From contig NC_063452.1 of the NCBI RefSeq assembly GCF_020379485.1, positions 24,248,770 to 24,312,769 of the forward strand: a stretch of DNA of 64,000 nucleotides, written 5' to 3'. This document shows positions 35,344 through 47,092 of this stretch, in pieces; positions within the stretch are counted from its first letter, which is position 1, and every line of letters begins with the position of its first letter. The position numbers and the translations under genes were made by a program. The DNA comes from Brassica napus (lineage: Eukaryota > Streptophyta > Magnoliopsida > Brassicales > Brassicaceae). The notes beneath the pieces were generated by a model. It worked only from the letters and a program-made list of their open reading frames with translations. It made no database searches and had not been told where the DNA came from.

Positions 35344-36645
35344 TGTGGGAACCAAAATTCACACCGCCGAGTTTTATTAATCGGAGGAAAGCCAAGTTAA
35401 CCTAGTCTTCTCTGAAGGTCCCGGTTATCTGCTGAGCCACACACAACACAATCAATATGAAAGATTCGAAAGTAATAAATCGTAAAAGAGCGAAAAGAGA
35501 ACAAAGAGGTCTTATTTATGAATTCGCGTTTGAGCGTGAACAACAGGTAAGATCCTAGGCCACGAGAGCTGTCGGTATGTTCGCTAGTCTAGCCACCTAA
35601 GTTCTAACCTAGTCGAACGGAAAAATGCCTAAATTGCTCTAAGTATTAAGTTTGCTCTTAGAATGCTCTCTTTTTGCTCTTCGTCCTAGGTCCTCCTTAT
35701 ATACTCCTCCTTAGGTCGGTTTACCTCTTCTCGGGCCGGATTTGTCGTGAAGCGGGCTTTTCCATATTTTCTTCTTCCTTGTGATTATCTTCGGAAATTT
35801 GACATTTATCTCTTCCCGCGGATGCGATAAACCGTCATACCAATTTTTGGGTTCAAGTCTTTTGGGACCAAAGATGGGCCGTTGTCCGCAATTCGGACCC
35901 TCTTTGGGCCGTATCGAGACTTTAGCATTTTTATGATTTTACTCGCGAAGTAGCCGTTGGTATAGGCATGGTTCTTCCAACGGAACCCTGTTTCTTCGCA
36001 TAGCCGAGGCAGTTGGTGTTAAGTTAACTGTAACCTGCTCTACTACGAAGAATAGGAAACCGTTCGAAAGACATAACCTTCCCAACTTCCCAAATACTTT
36101 CGACGATGTTTTTAGACGGAACATTGGTGTCGTATCCACGGACCCGAAGAGTGAGTTACGGAAACTTCAGACGAAGATGCATGGTTATGGGATGGGACCG
36201 GGTTCAGAATGGTCCACAAAGAATTGGCCGCGGTCGCCGGGCGAGCCGATCCGCGGCACGATCGAGCGAGCCGACCGGCAACACGGCCGTGCTCGCCGGG
36301 CGAGCTGGCCCGTGTCACGGCCGAGCTCCCCGGCGAGTAGACCGGCAACGCGGCCGTGCTCGCCGAGCGAGCTGGCCTGTGTCACGGCCGAGCTCGCCGG
36401 CGACTCGACTGGCAACGCGGCCGTGCTCGCCGGGCGAGCCGGACCGTGTCACGGCCGAGCTCGCCGGCGACTCGACCGGCAACACGGCCGTGTTCGCCGG
36501 GCGAGCTGGCTAGTGTCGTGGCCGAGCTCGCCGGGCGATCCGTTTCGGCTGTTCTTTTTCTCGGCTTTTGAAGTTTTGACCGAGATTCGGTTTTTCTATG
36601 TACTTTTGGACATCGATTCCGTTGTGACCGATTTTGACCCCAACA
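35344..36645 (-). repeat. Left LTR (3' LTR of the minus-strand element), 1302 bp
   Basis: Begins TGTGGGAACCAAAATTC and ends ATTTTGACCCCAACA. It is longer than its partner because of a 67-bp tandem repeat at 36276-36543. It also lacks about 20 bp present in the other LTR at about 42935-42955. Visible base differences in the first 100 bp are all transitions. Confidence 0.92.
36276..36543. repeat. Four-copy 67-bp GC-rich minisatellite inside the LTR
   Basis: Units start at 36276, 36343, 36410 and 36477, each beginning near GGCAACRCGGCCGTG and containing CGCCGGGCGAGC and GTCACGGCCGAGCTC. The other LTR has about one copy (43604-43680). The block is extremely GC-rich in an AT-rich region and produces spurious long frames on both strands. 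Confidence 0.9.
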
Positions 36646-36888
36646 GTTAGTCCCCCAGCTAGCTAGGATCCGTGGAACTGGGTGTTAGGTCCTAGCTTGC
36701 GGTATGGTCTGTTCTAGGTGGAATTTAGACGTAATCGTTTGTCGAAAGATCGAAGGTGAATAGTAAAAAAAAAAATTGTATAAGTAAGGGAAGTAATTTT
36801 TTCAAATTCTTTACTCACTTTTTCCCTTAAGAAAAGATTTCTCCAAGATAGGAATTTTTTCTCCAAGATCTCTCTTTGCTCAAAGAAA

Positions 36889-38758
36889 ATGTCTTCAAGA
36901 AAAGGATCTTCAATGAAGAATTCTTCCTCACACTCATCTTCGGGTGACTCTTCTGCAAATGAGGTGATCGCCCCGAAAGAAGAGTTCGAAGTTGAGGAAA
37001 AAGCAAAGGATGCGTACTACAAAGCTCTTTGCGGCTCGCCTCCGCCTTCGCAAGACATTCCGATTCCTAAGAGGCCCGTGAGGTCGCCAACCGCACCCCT
37101 TTCACCGAGCATGGTCTCTTCTGACTACCTCACGACTCTCAGGGACTTTTACCAGATCCCAAGTGGAGTCGTATTTTGGATCCCGAATGGCAACGAGAGT
37201 GCAAAGAACCCTCCGGAAGGTTTCTTTACTTGCTACGAGGCCTTCTTGGTGTATTGACGTATGCGGTTTCCGATCCCTGGTACCATCGTCCGCTCGCTTC
37301 GCCACTTTGGGCTTTCGATCAGCCAGCTAAGCGTTCCGGCCTTGCAGCATTGGCTTGGCGTGTTGATCTTGAGTTATGAGCTAGGAATGGACCTTAACAC
37401 TGGCGACTTCGAGGGATTTTGGTTTACGAGAGGAACGGGGATCGATGGCTCATACCGCATGGCGCCAAAGAAGGGTATGGCTATAATTCAGGGGCACACT
37501 TCACATCCTAAGGCATAGTTCGAGCGCTTTTTCTTTGTCCGGATAAATGGGGAGTCTGTCGAGGAGAGCTACCTCCACCTGTTCCGTCGGGAGTGGAACT
37601 TCACCCGTGGTAATACGAATAGCTACATTTTTCGTTTTGATACCTTAAAAACATGTGAAGACGATTTTTTATTATCTTGCAGTGAACATGATCCTTCCGC
37701 CGACTCCTGCCGATCTTTTTGCCAAGCGAGATCTTCTCCGCAGCAGGCCGTTCTTCTGGAATTCCTTTACCGTCGAACGGATTCGAAGCGCGGTGGAGCT
37801 ACATCGATCTCGAGCCGTCTCTCAGCCTCTGGACGTTCCGTATGGCGTAGAACCAGTCATTGACGTCCTGCCTGCTCAGAGACAGAGAATCAGGCCTCGG
37901 AAAGGTAAGGGAGTTGCCTCCGAGAACGTCTTGGGAAACCTTCCACTGCCAGAATGGAACTCTGGTTTCTCCCCAGGGGAAAGGAGTGGAACCAGCGAGG
38001 TTCCCCTTCCCAGCGACTTTTTCGCCGACCTTCCTCCCGGTTTTACTACTCATAAGTCGCTGGACGAAGAGTCGAGGAGGAAAGTAGTCACCGAAGGCTC
38101 CATCTTAATCAACGAGGTTTATCCTTTGAACTTTGATCTAAATTATATTTTTTTGTTTCCCTTTCCGATCTTAAGTTCGTGCAGGGGATGAGGGTGTTCA
38201 ATGGGGCGCTCGACGGAAAGTTTTCGGGAGTCGCGTATCTCTCACTTCAAAGCCGAGGAGGCTGAAAGGGAACTCTTTCGGTTTCGGAAGGAGGTCGAAG
38301 AACAGAGCCGAAGACAGGCTGAGCTCCATTCTCGGGCCCTTGTCCGTGCGGAGAGGAGAGGAAAGAGAGCGATTGTCGCCGAAATGAAGCGGAGGGCTGC
38401 TTTGTTTGCCAGCGAATTCGAGAGCTTTAAGGATGCTCAAAAATTCGTGGGCGATTTTCGCGAGTGCCGTGGCTCGGTTGCTACCCTCTACGAGTCGCAG
38501 AAAGAGGACTTCTCTTTTCCTGCCGAGGTCGCCGAGATGTCGGGTCTTATGAACAGGTGTGCCCATGCCGAATCCTTGGTTCCTCCGATCGAAGGAAGGG
38601 TCCGACAGCTTTGGGACTCCATCGAGGTCTCGGAGGACACGATGGAAGCGGGAACCGGTGTCGGTGATGGAGGTGCCGGAGTTGCGTACGGAGAGGTGGA
38701 TCAGCCCGTGAGCTCGTTCGGGATCTCCATGTCCGGGTTCCTCGACTTCGAGCTTTGA
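36889..38758 (+). pseudogene. Antisense ORF of the Tat-like element (putative gypsy-type transposon protein)
   Basis: The frame begins MSSRKGSSMKNSSSHSSSG and continues LTTLRDFYQIPSGVVFWIPN, RMRFPIPGTIVRSLRHFGLS and FWFTRGTGIDGSYRMAPKKG, typical of the plant putative gypsy type transposon domain. In-frame stops occur at 37255 (TGA) and 37516 (TAG). An intron-like break falls at about 37612-37681 (GTAATAC...TTGCAG), then LPPTPADLFAKRDLLRSRPF. A second intron-like break lies at about 38117-38184. A coiled-coil region (ISHFKAEEAERELFRFRKEV) follows in a shifted frame, ending GFLDFEL at 38758. The biochemical role of this antisense protein is not established to my knowledge. It is transcribed opposite to gag, toward it. 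Confidence 0.65.
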
Positions 38759-40346
38759 AGATTGTTGGGATTATTTTTTCCTTAGTTTTATTTCGAGGTT
38801 TGATGTATCTAGGCCGAGTGTGGCCGTATTTGATTTATGTGTGTTATGGCCTTGCGAGGCTATGTGAACTATGTGTTTGAGACCGGTCGTTTGGTGGCTT
38901 TGGGTCCTAGCCATTTTTTGCGGCTTCTATATATATGATGAATGATTGACATTCTGTACGTTTTAGTTTATACTTCTGCCAAGTGTGAGGGAAAGATACG
39001 AGTAGTCACTTCGTATCTTAACTCTTAGTTTATCGTCTTGTTCGTTTGCTCTTACTGAACGAGGGCGTTCGGAAACGTTTAGGAGTCTCGCAAAGTTTCG
39101 TGAGCGTATTAGATATAGCCGATGGGACACGTTTTTAAGATCTCGTATCATGTCTTGAGACGTTAGTGGACCAGTAGGACTGGGTTTAGGGCCTGACCTA
39201 GGTTTACTTTCGGCTCTAAGGCTGTGCGACGACTGATTGGCTCTCGTTTTGCCTGTTGGCGATTTCCACTTGGTTCTTTCTGATTTAAAGTCCGCGACTT
39301 GGCGCCGGCTTATACGACTTGTATGGAATGAACCGAGCACTCTCCAGAGACCGTCTGGAGTGCTGACCAAAATTTCGGATTTCTTGTATAGCGCGCTATG
39401 GTATCCTCGTCGGATGTAAGAGAACCTTTGCTTTTACGAAAGGTTAGACTACAAGTTTCTTTTTTTGAGAACATTTTTCGGTTTGTCCGTCGGGGCCAAT
39501 CGACGGGCAATTTTTAGGGTCGCGGACGGACCGTGTGTTTGGATAATGTCTCTCGAAAATATTTACGACGTCTCGCTTTTTCCGAAAGGTATATCCTTTG
39601 TAGTGAGAAAGTTACGATCTTCGTTTTTAGAGAAGATGTATTTGGTCTTACTTGACCATTGATACGCAGTGATTGTTGTTTAAGTTAGTTCCCATCCAAG
39701 GACTGCTTGAAAGGTATGCATGTTTGGAGACCCTTGTCTTGGGTGTTTCTCAGGTTAATCTCTGATTGTTGTGGCTTATTGCAAGTGAATCGGGAGACCG
39801 TAATAAAATGAGTTTTATTGGAAAAGTTTCGAAAATATCGAGTACATGTGTGGATATTCTGAACTTTGTGGGAGTATATGAGTATACGTACCCACTCCCC
39901 TCCTCCCCTTTTGGAGAGGGGGATAGCTGAACTTGTCAATAGGACAAGCTGCCTACGTACCTCTTTCGAGAATCAAGCCATCTCGTAGTTCTGCGTTGTT
40001 GTTGCGGGTGTTCCTACTCGTTGGATAGGGCCGTTTCTACTACTTCGGCCATTGAGGCTTTAATTAAATCGGCGGCCGTTTCGTGAGTCGGGTTTTCCGC
40101 TGGCAAGGCGATGGACTCCAGGATCGCGTCGCTGTCCGGAGCTGTTGCCTGGGTGAGTGAATCCGAATCGCTCTTCGTGGAACCTTCGGGAGTACTCTGA
40201 GTTTTCTTGACTCGCTTCGCGCTAACCGCAGGGGTGTTCTGAGTTTGTCGTAGCTTATGCTTGGCCAAAAAGCAGAGCCTAGATTGTTTCTGGCATACCC
40301 AGATTACTGCTGTTCTGTTTGGTGTTGGGATCTTGATGCTAAGGTG
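38759..40346. other. Internal non-coding part of the Tat-like element
   Basis: No reverse transcriptase, RNase H or integrase motif in any frame. On minus a basic/serine-rich remnant (HKLRQTQNTP...STKSDSD, 40268-40014) follows the protease, then degenerate sequence. This is where the missing pol domains would be. Confidence 0.5.
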
Positions 40347-40649
40347 CTAAGTCGACGGTACCGCCTTCATTGCGTTGATCCATGGGGTTCCCATTATAAC
40401 ATTATAGATGGCTGGGTTATCGACTACAGCAATGTCAACGATTTTCGTGACTTCCTTTGCCATGACCGGAAGTTTGATCGATCCGAGGGTCATTGATGTT
40501 GTGCCCGGAAAACCGGTCAGTGGTTTTGGTTCTGGGATGATCTCCCCGAGTTCGATGTTCATCCTCCGGAGAGTGTCGCGGAAAATGACGTTGACCGTGC
40601 TGCCTGTGTCGATGAGGATTCTTCCCACTTCGAGGTCTCGAAACACCAA
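40347..40649 (-). pseudogene. Retropepsin-like aspartic protease of the Tat-like element
   Basis: Minus frame [20 protein letters not shown] continues [10 protein letters not shown] and ends [24 protein letters not shown] is the catalytic D-T-G of LTR-retrotransposon proteases, which mature the gag polyprotein. The frame differs from gag, so it is separated from it by at least one frameshift. Confidence 0.8.
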
Positions 40650-41028
40650 GTCGATGACCAGCGGGTCGCAGTGAGGTTTATCGAGTCCGACGGTTTCCTC
40701 CTCCTCGAAAACAATCCTATCGTTTGGACGTTGTCGGTCAGGGACCGATTCGTCCAGTTAGAACTTGTTTCCGCCTTTCTTCCGTAGGCCTTGATGGACG
40801 AAACAGAGTCGCGGTAGAATTGCAATTCTCCAATGATCATGTTTATCCTCCGGCGGGTACTATTGTCTCCAAGGTCATCCTGCCTTCTTCCGCGTTTCTC
40901 GCCAGACTGATTTGCGCGTGCGTCCCTCTCGGGAGACTCTTTATCAGTCCTGGGAGGGCGGTCGGAATCCAGGATGAGGTCCTTTATGCTAGTGACCTTC
41001 GAGAGGTCGCCAGCGAGGAGTTTTGCGG

Positions 41029-42597
41029 CTAGGCTTGCACCGAGAACTTTGCAGTTCGTAGTGGAATAACCTTTGGTCTGGTGGAACTAGCAGTAGGAGT
41101 TATCCTTATACTGGTTTCTGGACCAGGTGTTTCCGGAGGTCTTCCCTTGTTCGGAATTGATAGTGTAGTTGTGCTCGCCCTGGATGTCTTCTCCCTCGTG
41201 GTGGACATACTTGTCGTTTTGAGAGCTTTTCTTTTTCGTGGGCGTCTTCTGCGGGTTGTACTTCGGGAGAGGATTTTCATCTCCTCTTCCGTTACGATGA
41301 AGTCTGTTGCCTTATGAAGAGCATCCTGAATCGTTCTCGGTTTTTCGAGGGATCCCCATTGCCAGAATTTTGACTGGTACCAGAGAGTTTTATTCAGAGC
41401 ATCGATCGCCACTTTGTCGCTGATCCCGGTGACTCTTGCCATTACTAGCTTGAATCTGTTCATGAACTCGCGAAGTGGCTCGTCCTCTCTTTGAGATAGG
41501 CTCCAGAGATCGACGTCCAAGGTTTCTCTGTCCATGAACATGGAATACTACTTGAGAAACTCTGAAGCAAGTTGGCGGAAACTTCCGATGGAATTTCGTT
41601 TTAGGCGAGAAAACCATTCGAGCGCAGCTCCTTTGAGGTGTTCGACGAAGAGGAGGCAGTAGCCAGCTTCTCATTTGCGTTCCTTGAGTTTGCACCTCCC
41701 CATCACGATCTGGAAAGACTGTAGGTGCGCTTTCGGGTCGGTGGTGCCATCGTAGATGGGAATTTTGATCTTCCCCGGGTCCGAGACATTGGTCTCAGTA
41801 ATCCAGGCAGTGAACGGGGTTTTGCGTGCTTCCTCGAGAAGTCTGTCGATCTCGGGCGCAGCGCTTGTCGAGTGGTGGATTTGTGATTTCACCGCTTTCA
41901 CCTCCGCTGCGGTTTTCGCAATGTACTCGCGGAGATCGTGGATCTCATCAAGATTTCTGGCAGCCTTGCGAGCTTGTATGTGTTGGCCGCGGTGGATCCT
42001 GGCCAGCTTCTCGGCCAGCTCCTCCTATTCTACCCAATAGAGGTTTTCTTCTTCCTCGGTCATGGGTTTTTCGAAGGACGCGTCCTGCCGAGCGGACTAG
42101 CTTCGCGTTCTTCTTGGGAGGATGTCAGCACCGTCGTCCGAGTGCTCGGACTGGTCGCTTATATCCAGGTCGATGCGCTCGATTTCTTCTCCTTCGTTGC
42201 TCCTGGTAGGAGGTGGAAGGTTCTCCGCAGTTGGCTGTGCACCTGGCTGGAGCATTTCATCAGGGCTTTGGCCTGAGGAAGCCTTGTCCGTGTGTGCAGC
42301 TCGATTGTCCGGAGTTTCGAAATCAAGTCTTCTGCTGCTGCGGGCTCTTGTGGTTCCGCGCGGAGCTTTGCTCCTGGCCTTCGCCGTTAAGGTTTCCACC
42401 TGTTTTGCGAGAGAGGCCACGAGTTTTCCTTGTTCGTCCGTCTTTTTCTGAGCGGAGGCGAACATTTCCTTCATCTGGTCTTGTATCGCGGCGTCGGCAG
42501 TGACCGTTGATACGTTTCCGGCTGGAGTTTTATCAGCGTTGGCATCGACGGGAGTCCCGTCGTGCGTGTGCAGGTCTTTGTCAGCGTTGGTCGTCAT
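41029..42597 (-). pseudogene. gag of the Tat-like element with in-frame stops
   Basis: One minus frame can be followed from MTTNADKDLHTHDGTPVDAN through a coiled linker and [20 protein letters not shown] to the retrotransposon gag domain ([40 protein letters not shown]). Stops occur at about 42097, 42025, 41671 and 41548, each compatible with a single C-to-T change on the coding strand. The downstream part is lysine/arginine/threonine-rich ([12 protein letters not shown]). Gag packages the element RNA into particles. No CCHC knuckle is clearly visible. Confidence 0.8.
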
Positions 42598-42663
42598 ATC
42601 GGACTGAGCGTGTGTGGTTGCGAGAGAGATAGATCCATACCCCCCCTTCTTCTAGCGCCAAAC

Positions 42664-43789
42664 TGTGGGAACCGAAATTCACACCGTCGAGTTTTGTTAG
42701 TCGGAGGAAAGCCAAGTTAACCTAGCCTTCCCTGAAGGTCCCGGTTATCTGCTGGGCCACACACAACACAATCAATATGAAAGATTCGAAAGTAATAAAT
42801 CGTAAAAGAGTGAAAAGAGAACAAAGAGGTCTTATTTCCGAATTCGCGTTTGAGCGTGAACAACAGGTAATATCCTAGGCCCCGAGAGCTGTCGGTATGT
42901 TCGCTAGTCTAGCCACCTAAGTTCTAACCTAGTCGAGTCGCAGCTCGATAGTAAAAACGGAAAAATGCTTAAATTGCTCTAAGTATTAAGTTTGCTCTTA
43001 GAATGCTCTCTTTTTGCTCTTCGTCCTAGGTCCTCCTTATATACTCCTCCTTAGGTCGGTTTACCTCTTCTCGGGCCGGATTTGTCGTGAAGCGGGCTTT
43101 TCCATATTTCCTTCTTCCTTGTGATTATCTTCGGAAATTTAACATTTATCTCTTCCCGCGGATGAGATAAACCGTCATATCAATTTTTGGGTTCAAGTCT
43201 TTTGGGACCAAAGATGGGCCGTTGTCCGCAATTCGGACCCTCTTTGGACCGTATTGAGACTTTAGCGTTTTTATGATTTTACTCGCGAAGTAGCCGTTGG
43301 TATAGGCATGGTTCTTCCAACGGAACCCTGTTTCTTCGCATGAGGCTGTTGGTGTTAAGTTAACCGTAACCTGCTCTACTACGAAGAATAGGAAACCGTT
43401 CGAGAGACATAACCTTCCCGAATACTTTCGACGATGTTTTTTAGACGGAACATTGGTGTCGTATCCACGGACCCGAAGACTGAGCTACGGAAACTTCAGA
43501 CGAAGATGCATGGTTATGGGATGGGACCGGGTTCGGAATGGTCCACGGAGAATTGGCCGCGGTCGCCGGGCGAGCCGATCCGCGGCACGATCGAGCGAGC
43601 TGACCGGCAACACGGCCTTGCTCGTCGGGCGAGCTGGCCCGTGTCACGGCCGAGCTCGGCGGCGAGTCAACCGGCAACCGGCAACTCTTCGGCTGTTCTT
43701 TTTCTCGTCTTTTGAAGTTTTGACCGAGATTCGGTTTTTCTAAGGACTTTCGGACATCGATTCCGTCGTGGCCGATTTTGACCCCAACA
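42664..43789 (-). repeat. Right LTR (5' LTR of the minus-strand element), 1126 bp
   Basis: Begins TGTGGGAACCGAAATTC and ends ATTTTGACCCCAACA, followed by AATCT. It is shorter than the left LTR because it carries about one copy of the 67-bp GC-rich unit. Confidence 0.92.
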
Positions 43790-44056
43790 AATCTTATAAT
43801 CTGCCGAAAACGTAGCAGGTACATATGTGAACGAGTACAATTGGGTGCTGATGTGACTTGGACGAAGATATTAGAGATGTTAAAATGGGCTTGAACGCGC
43901 GGGCCTAACGGGCTTTACTATAAACGGACGGATCCGTGATCCGTTTATTATGATATAACGGGTTTATACGGGTCTGTCCGTTTAGGCTTGTCTCATTAAC
44001 GGGTATATCCGCTAAATAAACGGGTACCCGTTTAAGCTCGTTTATGAGTTTTTAAA

Positions 44057-44093
<37 letters not shown>

Positions 44094-46027
44094 AAGATCA
44101 TTTTTTTCAAAAAATATTTTTTTTTATAATTTTGTTTTGAAAGAAAATAGTTATACTATATATAGTTTGTGTTACAAAACAAATATATAGACCGGACGGG
44201 TGTTTTTTTTGTTTACGTAATATAACTAAATATTTTTTACACCATTATATAATCTATAAAAATTATAATAAAATGATGACAAAAATACATCAATAATACA
44301 TATATTGCTGTTACATAATTCCACTAATAGTAAAAATAAAATGATTTATATAACTGTAAATATAAATATCACGCGATTTGTTTTTATATAACCAATATCA
44401 TTTTTATTTACCCGATATCGAGTTGGCTAGTGGTAAAGGAAATGCTAGTAGCCTTTCAGTAGCGTTGGAAATAATTATTTACAACATTTGAGTTCTTAGT
44501 AAAAAAGAGAAATCACTTTTTCATTTTTTAGGAATATACTTTTGTTTTTTTATCAGGTATTATGTATTTTTTTTATTATGACATTACGCATAATAATTAA
44601 AATATATATTTTAGTTTATTTTTAGTTATATGCATTACTAATTCCAACCCGCTATATAAGTAGTCTTAATTTTTAATTTCTCAACCTGATATATAAATAT
44701 TCGTCATGCATTTTTAGTAAAATATTTGTATTATACTTATTAAAATGAGTAATTTGTTAGAATGAGTAATTGCATTTTTTGTATGTATATTATTATCAAA
44801 GTAATTTTATTTTAACTTATTGACTTTAACATTTTATTATATGCAAGATTTTTATTTTATTTGAACCTTTTTTTTCATTTTTTTTAGAACATTGTTATCT
44901 TGTCTAAATGTTTTTCTTTACTTACAAAACTTGAAAAATATTCTTTTGAAACTTTCCCTATTACAATTTTGGAGTTTTTGCCAAAACTAACCCACAACTT
45001 GATTTTAATCCCAAACCTATACCCAAACTTGAATCAAATGCAAAACTAACCTAAAAGCCTAGTGAAATTACAGCTCAACCCCTTGTGACCAAACAAAAAA
45101 ACAGAAGCCATTTTTACGAATATAGCCCCAGTAAATCGTCTGAGTCGTCTGAGATGTTGGAAGTCGTCTGGACGACTGAAGTGTAAGCCGTCTGGTACCA
45201 GTTTATTTTAAAAATAATTTATAAATCTTGTAAAAAAATATTTTGATTCGTGAAAAATAAAAATCAAGTAATTATAAACAGTTTTAAGTGATATAAATTA
45301 AGATATGATAAAATTGATTTGTTTTGAAGATAGATGAGTGGAAGTAGTGAGTCATGAAATACTTTGGTTTAGGAGTTTGACAAACATATGTTGTAATATT
45401 GTATGTATTGTTAGGGTTAGATTTTGGAAAACTAAAATGTTTTTTTCAAAAATTAGTTTTCACCTATATGCGTTTATTTCTGTGTATAGTAAACATTTTT
45501 CAAGTTTGATTTGGTTTTATGAAGTGTTTAATTAGATAATTAAGTTTAGGGGTTATGTTTAGGGTGTGGACGACTTATATTTCAGTCGTCTGTTGAATAA
45601 TTTACCCGGACGACGTATATTTCAGTCGTCCACATCGTACCGAACCTTTAATTTTACCAATGTACGTTTTAACCTAACCGGATCATTTTACTCGGACGAG
45701 TTACATTTCAGTCGTCTGGTGAAGAAATTAAAACAGACGACTTACATGTAAGTCGTCCAAATATTCCCCCCTAAATTTTTAAAAAAAAAATTATTTTCCC
45801 GCTTAGATAATTTAAACCAGACGACTTACTTGTAAGTCGTCTGGAAAGTCTTCTATTTTAGTTTCCCGCTAAAAATATTTAATTTCCCACTAAAAATATT
45901 AAACTCTTCTGGACGACTTACATGTAAGTCGTCTGTTTTAATTTCTTCAACAGACGACTGAAATGTAAGTCGTCTAGGAAGTCGTTTGAGTCAAAAATAT
46001 TTAACCTAATTGGATTTTTTGTCTCCC

Positions 46028-46071
46028 TATATAAAGAAAAATTTACACATTCTCTCTCCTCCTCTCAAATG
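46028..46071 (+). promoter_or_regulatory. TATA box and pyrimidine-rich start region inside the palindrome element
   Basis: TATATAAA at 46028-46035 is followed about 20-30 bp later by TCTCTCTCCTCCTCTC and an ATG at 46069 (MAATKM then stop). The frame could continue only by splicing: AAAAAT/GTAATG is donor-like and TTTTGCAG at about 46210 is acceptor-like. Confidence 0.35.
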
Positions 46072-46100
46072 GCTGCAACAAAAATGTAATGTTCGTCATT

Positions 46101-47092
46101 CTAAAACTCTCCAACCTCTCTCTAATCTCTTTGACTTGAAAACACCAAACTTTATATGAATTTTTCAGTTTTGTCTCATGTATTTCTTACTAATCTATCT
46201 CTTTTGCAGGTTTTTAATCAAATGGTACTCATCTTCCACTAATTTAAAGGTAGATCTATTAATTTTAGACTTATCTAATCTTCCACTCATTTTTTCTATT
46301 TTTAAGTAATTTGAACGTTTTTGGATATGCAGGTTTTTCAGATCTGGATTTGATATGCAGGTTTTTCAGATCTAGAAGACTTCTGAGACGACTTACTTGT
46401 TAGTCGTCTGGAAGTCGTCTGGAAGTCGTCTGGACTTCTTGGAAGTCTTCTGACAAAGTCGTCTGGACTTCCAGGAAGTCGTCTGGACTTCCAGGAAGTC
46501 GTCTGGATTTTTCTGAGCGTTTTGGTAAGTTCTTATGTCTGATTTTTCTTCATTTGGTAACTTCTTGTTGTATAAAGTTCTTACTTTTTTCCCAAACTAA
46601 AACTCTCCAAACCCACTCTAATCTCTTTGACTTGAAAACACCAAACTTTATATGAATTTTTCAGTTTTGTCTCATGTCTTTCTTACTAATCTATCTTTTT
46701 GCAGGTTTTTAATTAGATGGTACTCATCTTCCACTAATTTAAAGGTAGATATATTATTTTTAGATATGTATTTTGGTGTGTTCTGTAAAGGTAGATTTAT
46801 CTAATCTTCCACTCATTTTTTTCTGTTTTTAAGCCATTTGAACGTTTTTGAATATGCAGGTTTTTCAGATCTGGATTTAATATGCAGGTTTTTCAGATCT
46901 GGAAGACTTCTTGGACGACTTACTTGGTAGTCGTCTGGAAGTCGTCTGGAAGTTGTCTGAAAGTCGTCTGGACTTCCTAAAAGTCGTCTGGACTTCCTGT
47001 AAAGTCGTCTGGAAGTCGTCTGAACTTCCTCAAAGTCTTCTGACAAAGTCGTCTGAACTTCCTGGAAGTCGTCTGGACTTCTTAGAAGTCGT
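46101..47092. repeat. Tandem duplication of a 496-bp unit
   Basis: The unit beginning CTAAAACTCTCCAA at 46101 restarts at 46597. Both copies contain the same order of landmarks: CTTTGACTTGAAAACACC, TTTTTCAGTTTTGTCTCATG, TTTTGCAGGTTTTTAAT, GGTACTCATCTTCCAC, a doubled GCAGGTTTTTCAGATCT and then the GTCGTCTGG run. Confidence 0.85.

Larger units (their letters stand above)
35344..43789 (-). mobile_element. Ty3/gypsy (Tat/Ogre-like) LTR element, gag-protease only with antisense ORF
   Basis: Two direct LTRs (TGTGGGAACC...CCCCAACA) are flanked by a perfect 5-bp duplication AATCT at 35339-35343 and 43790-43794. Orientation is minus: a PBS-like TTTGGCGCTAGAAGAAGGGG lies just inside the right LTR, and a purine-rich tract (AGCTGGGGGACTAAC) abuts the left LTR. 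On minus come gag (42597 downward) and an aspartic protease (40649-40347). The part where reverse transcriptase, RNase H and integrase should follow shows none. From 36889 to 38758 a plus-strand (antisense) coding region occurs, as in Tat-lineage elements such as Grande and Retand. The copy is non-autonomous and would need enzymes in trans. Confidence 0.88.

Noticed and set aside
36112..36650. Several overlapping open frames on both strands in the GC-rich LTR block
   Set aside because: They are produced by the 67-bp GC-rich tandem unit, have no domains and exist on both strands at once.
38760..40346. Possible remaining reverse transcriptase in the LTR element
   Set aside because: No RT, RNase H or integrase motif in any of the six frames; only a short basic remnant after the protease.
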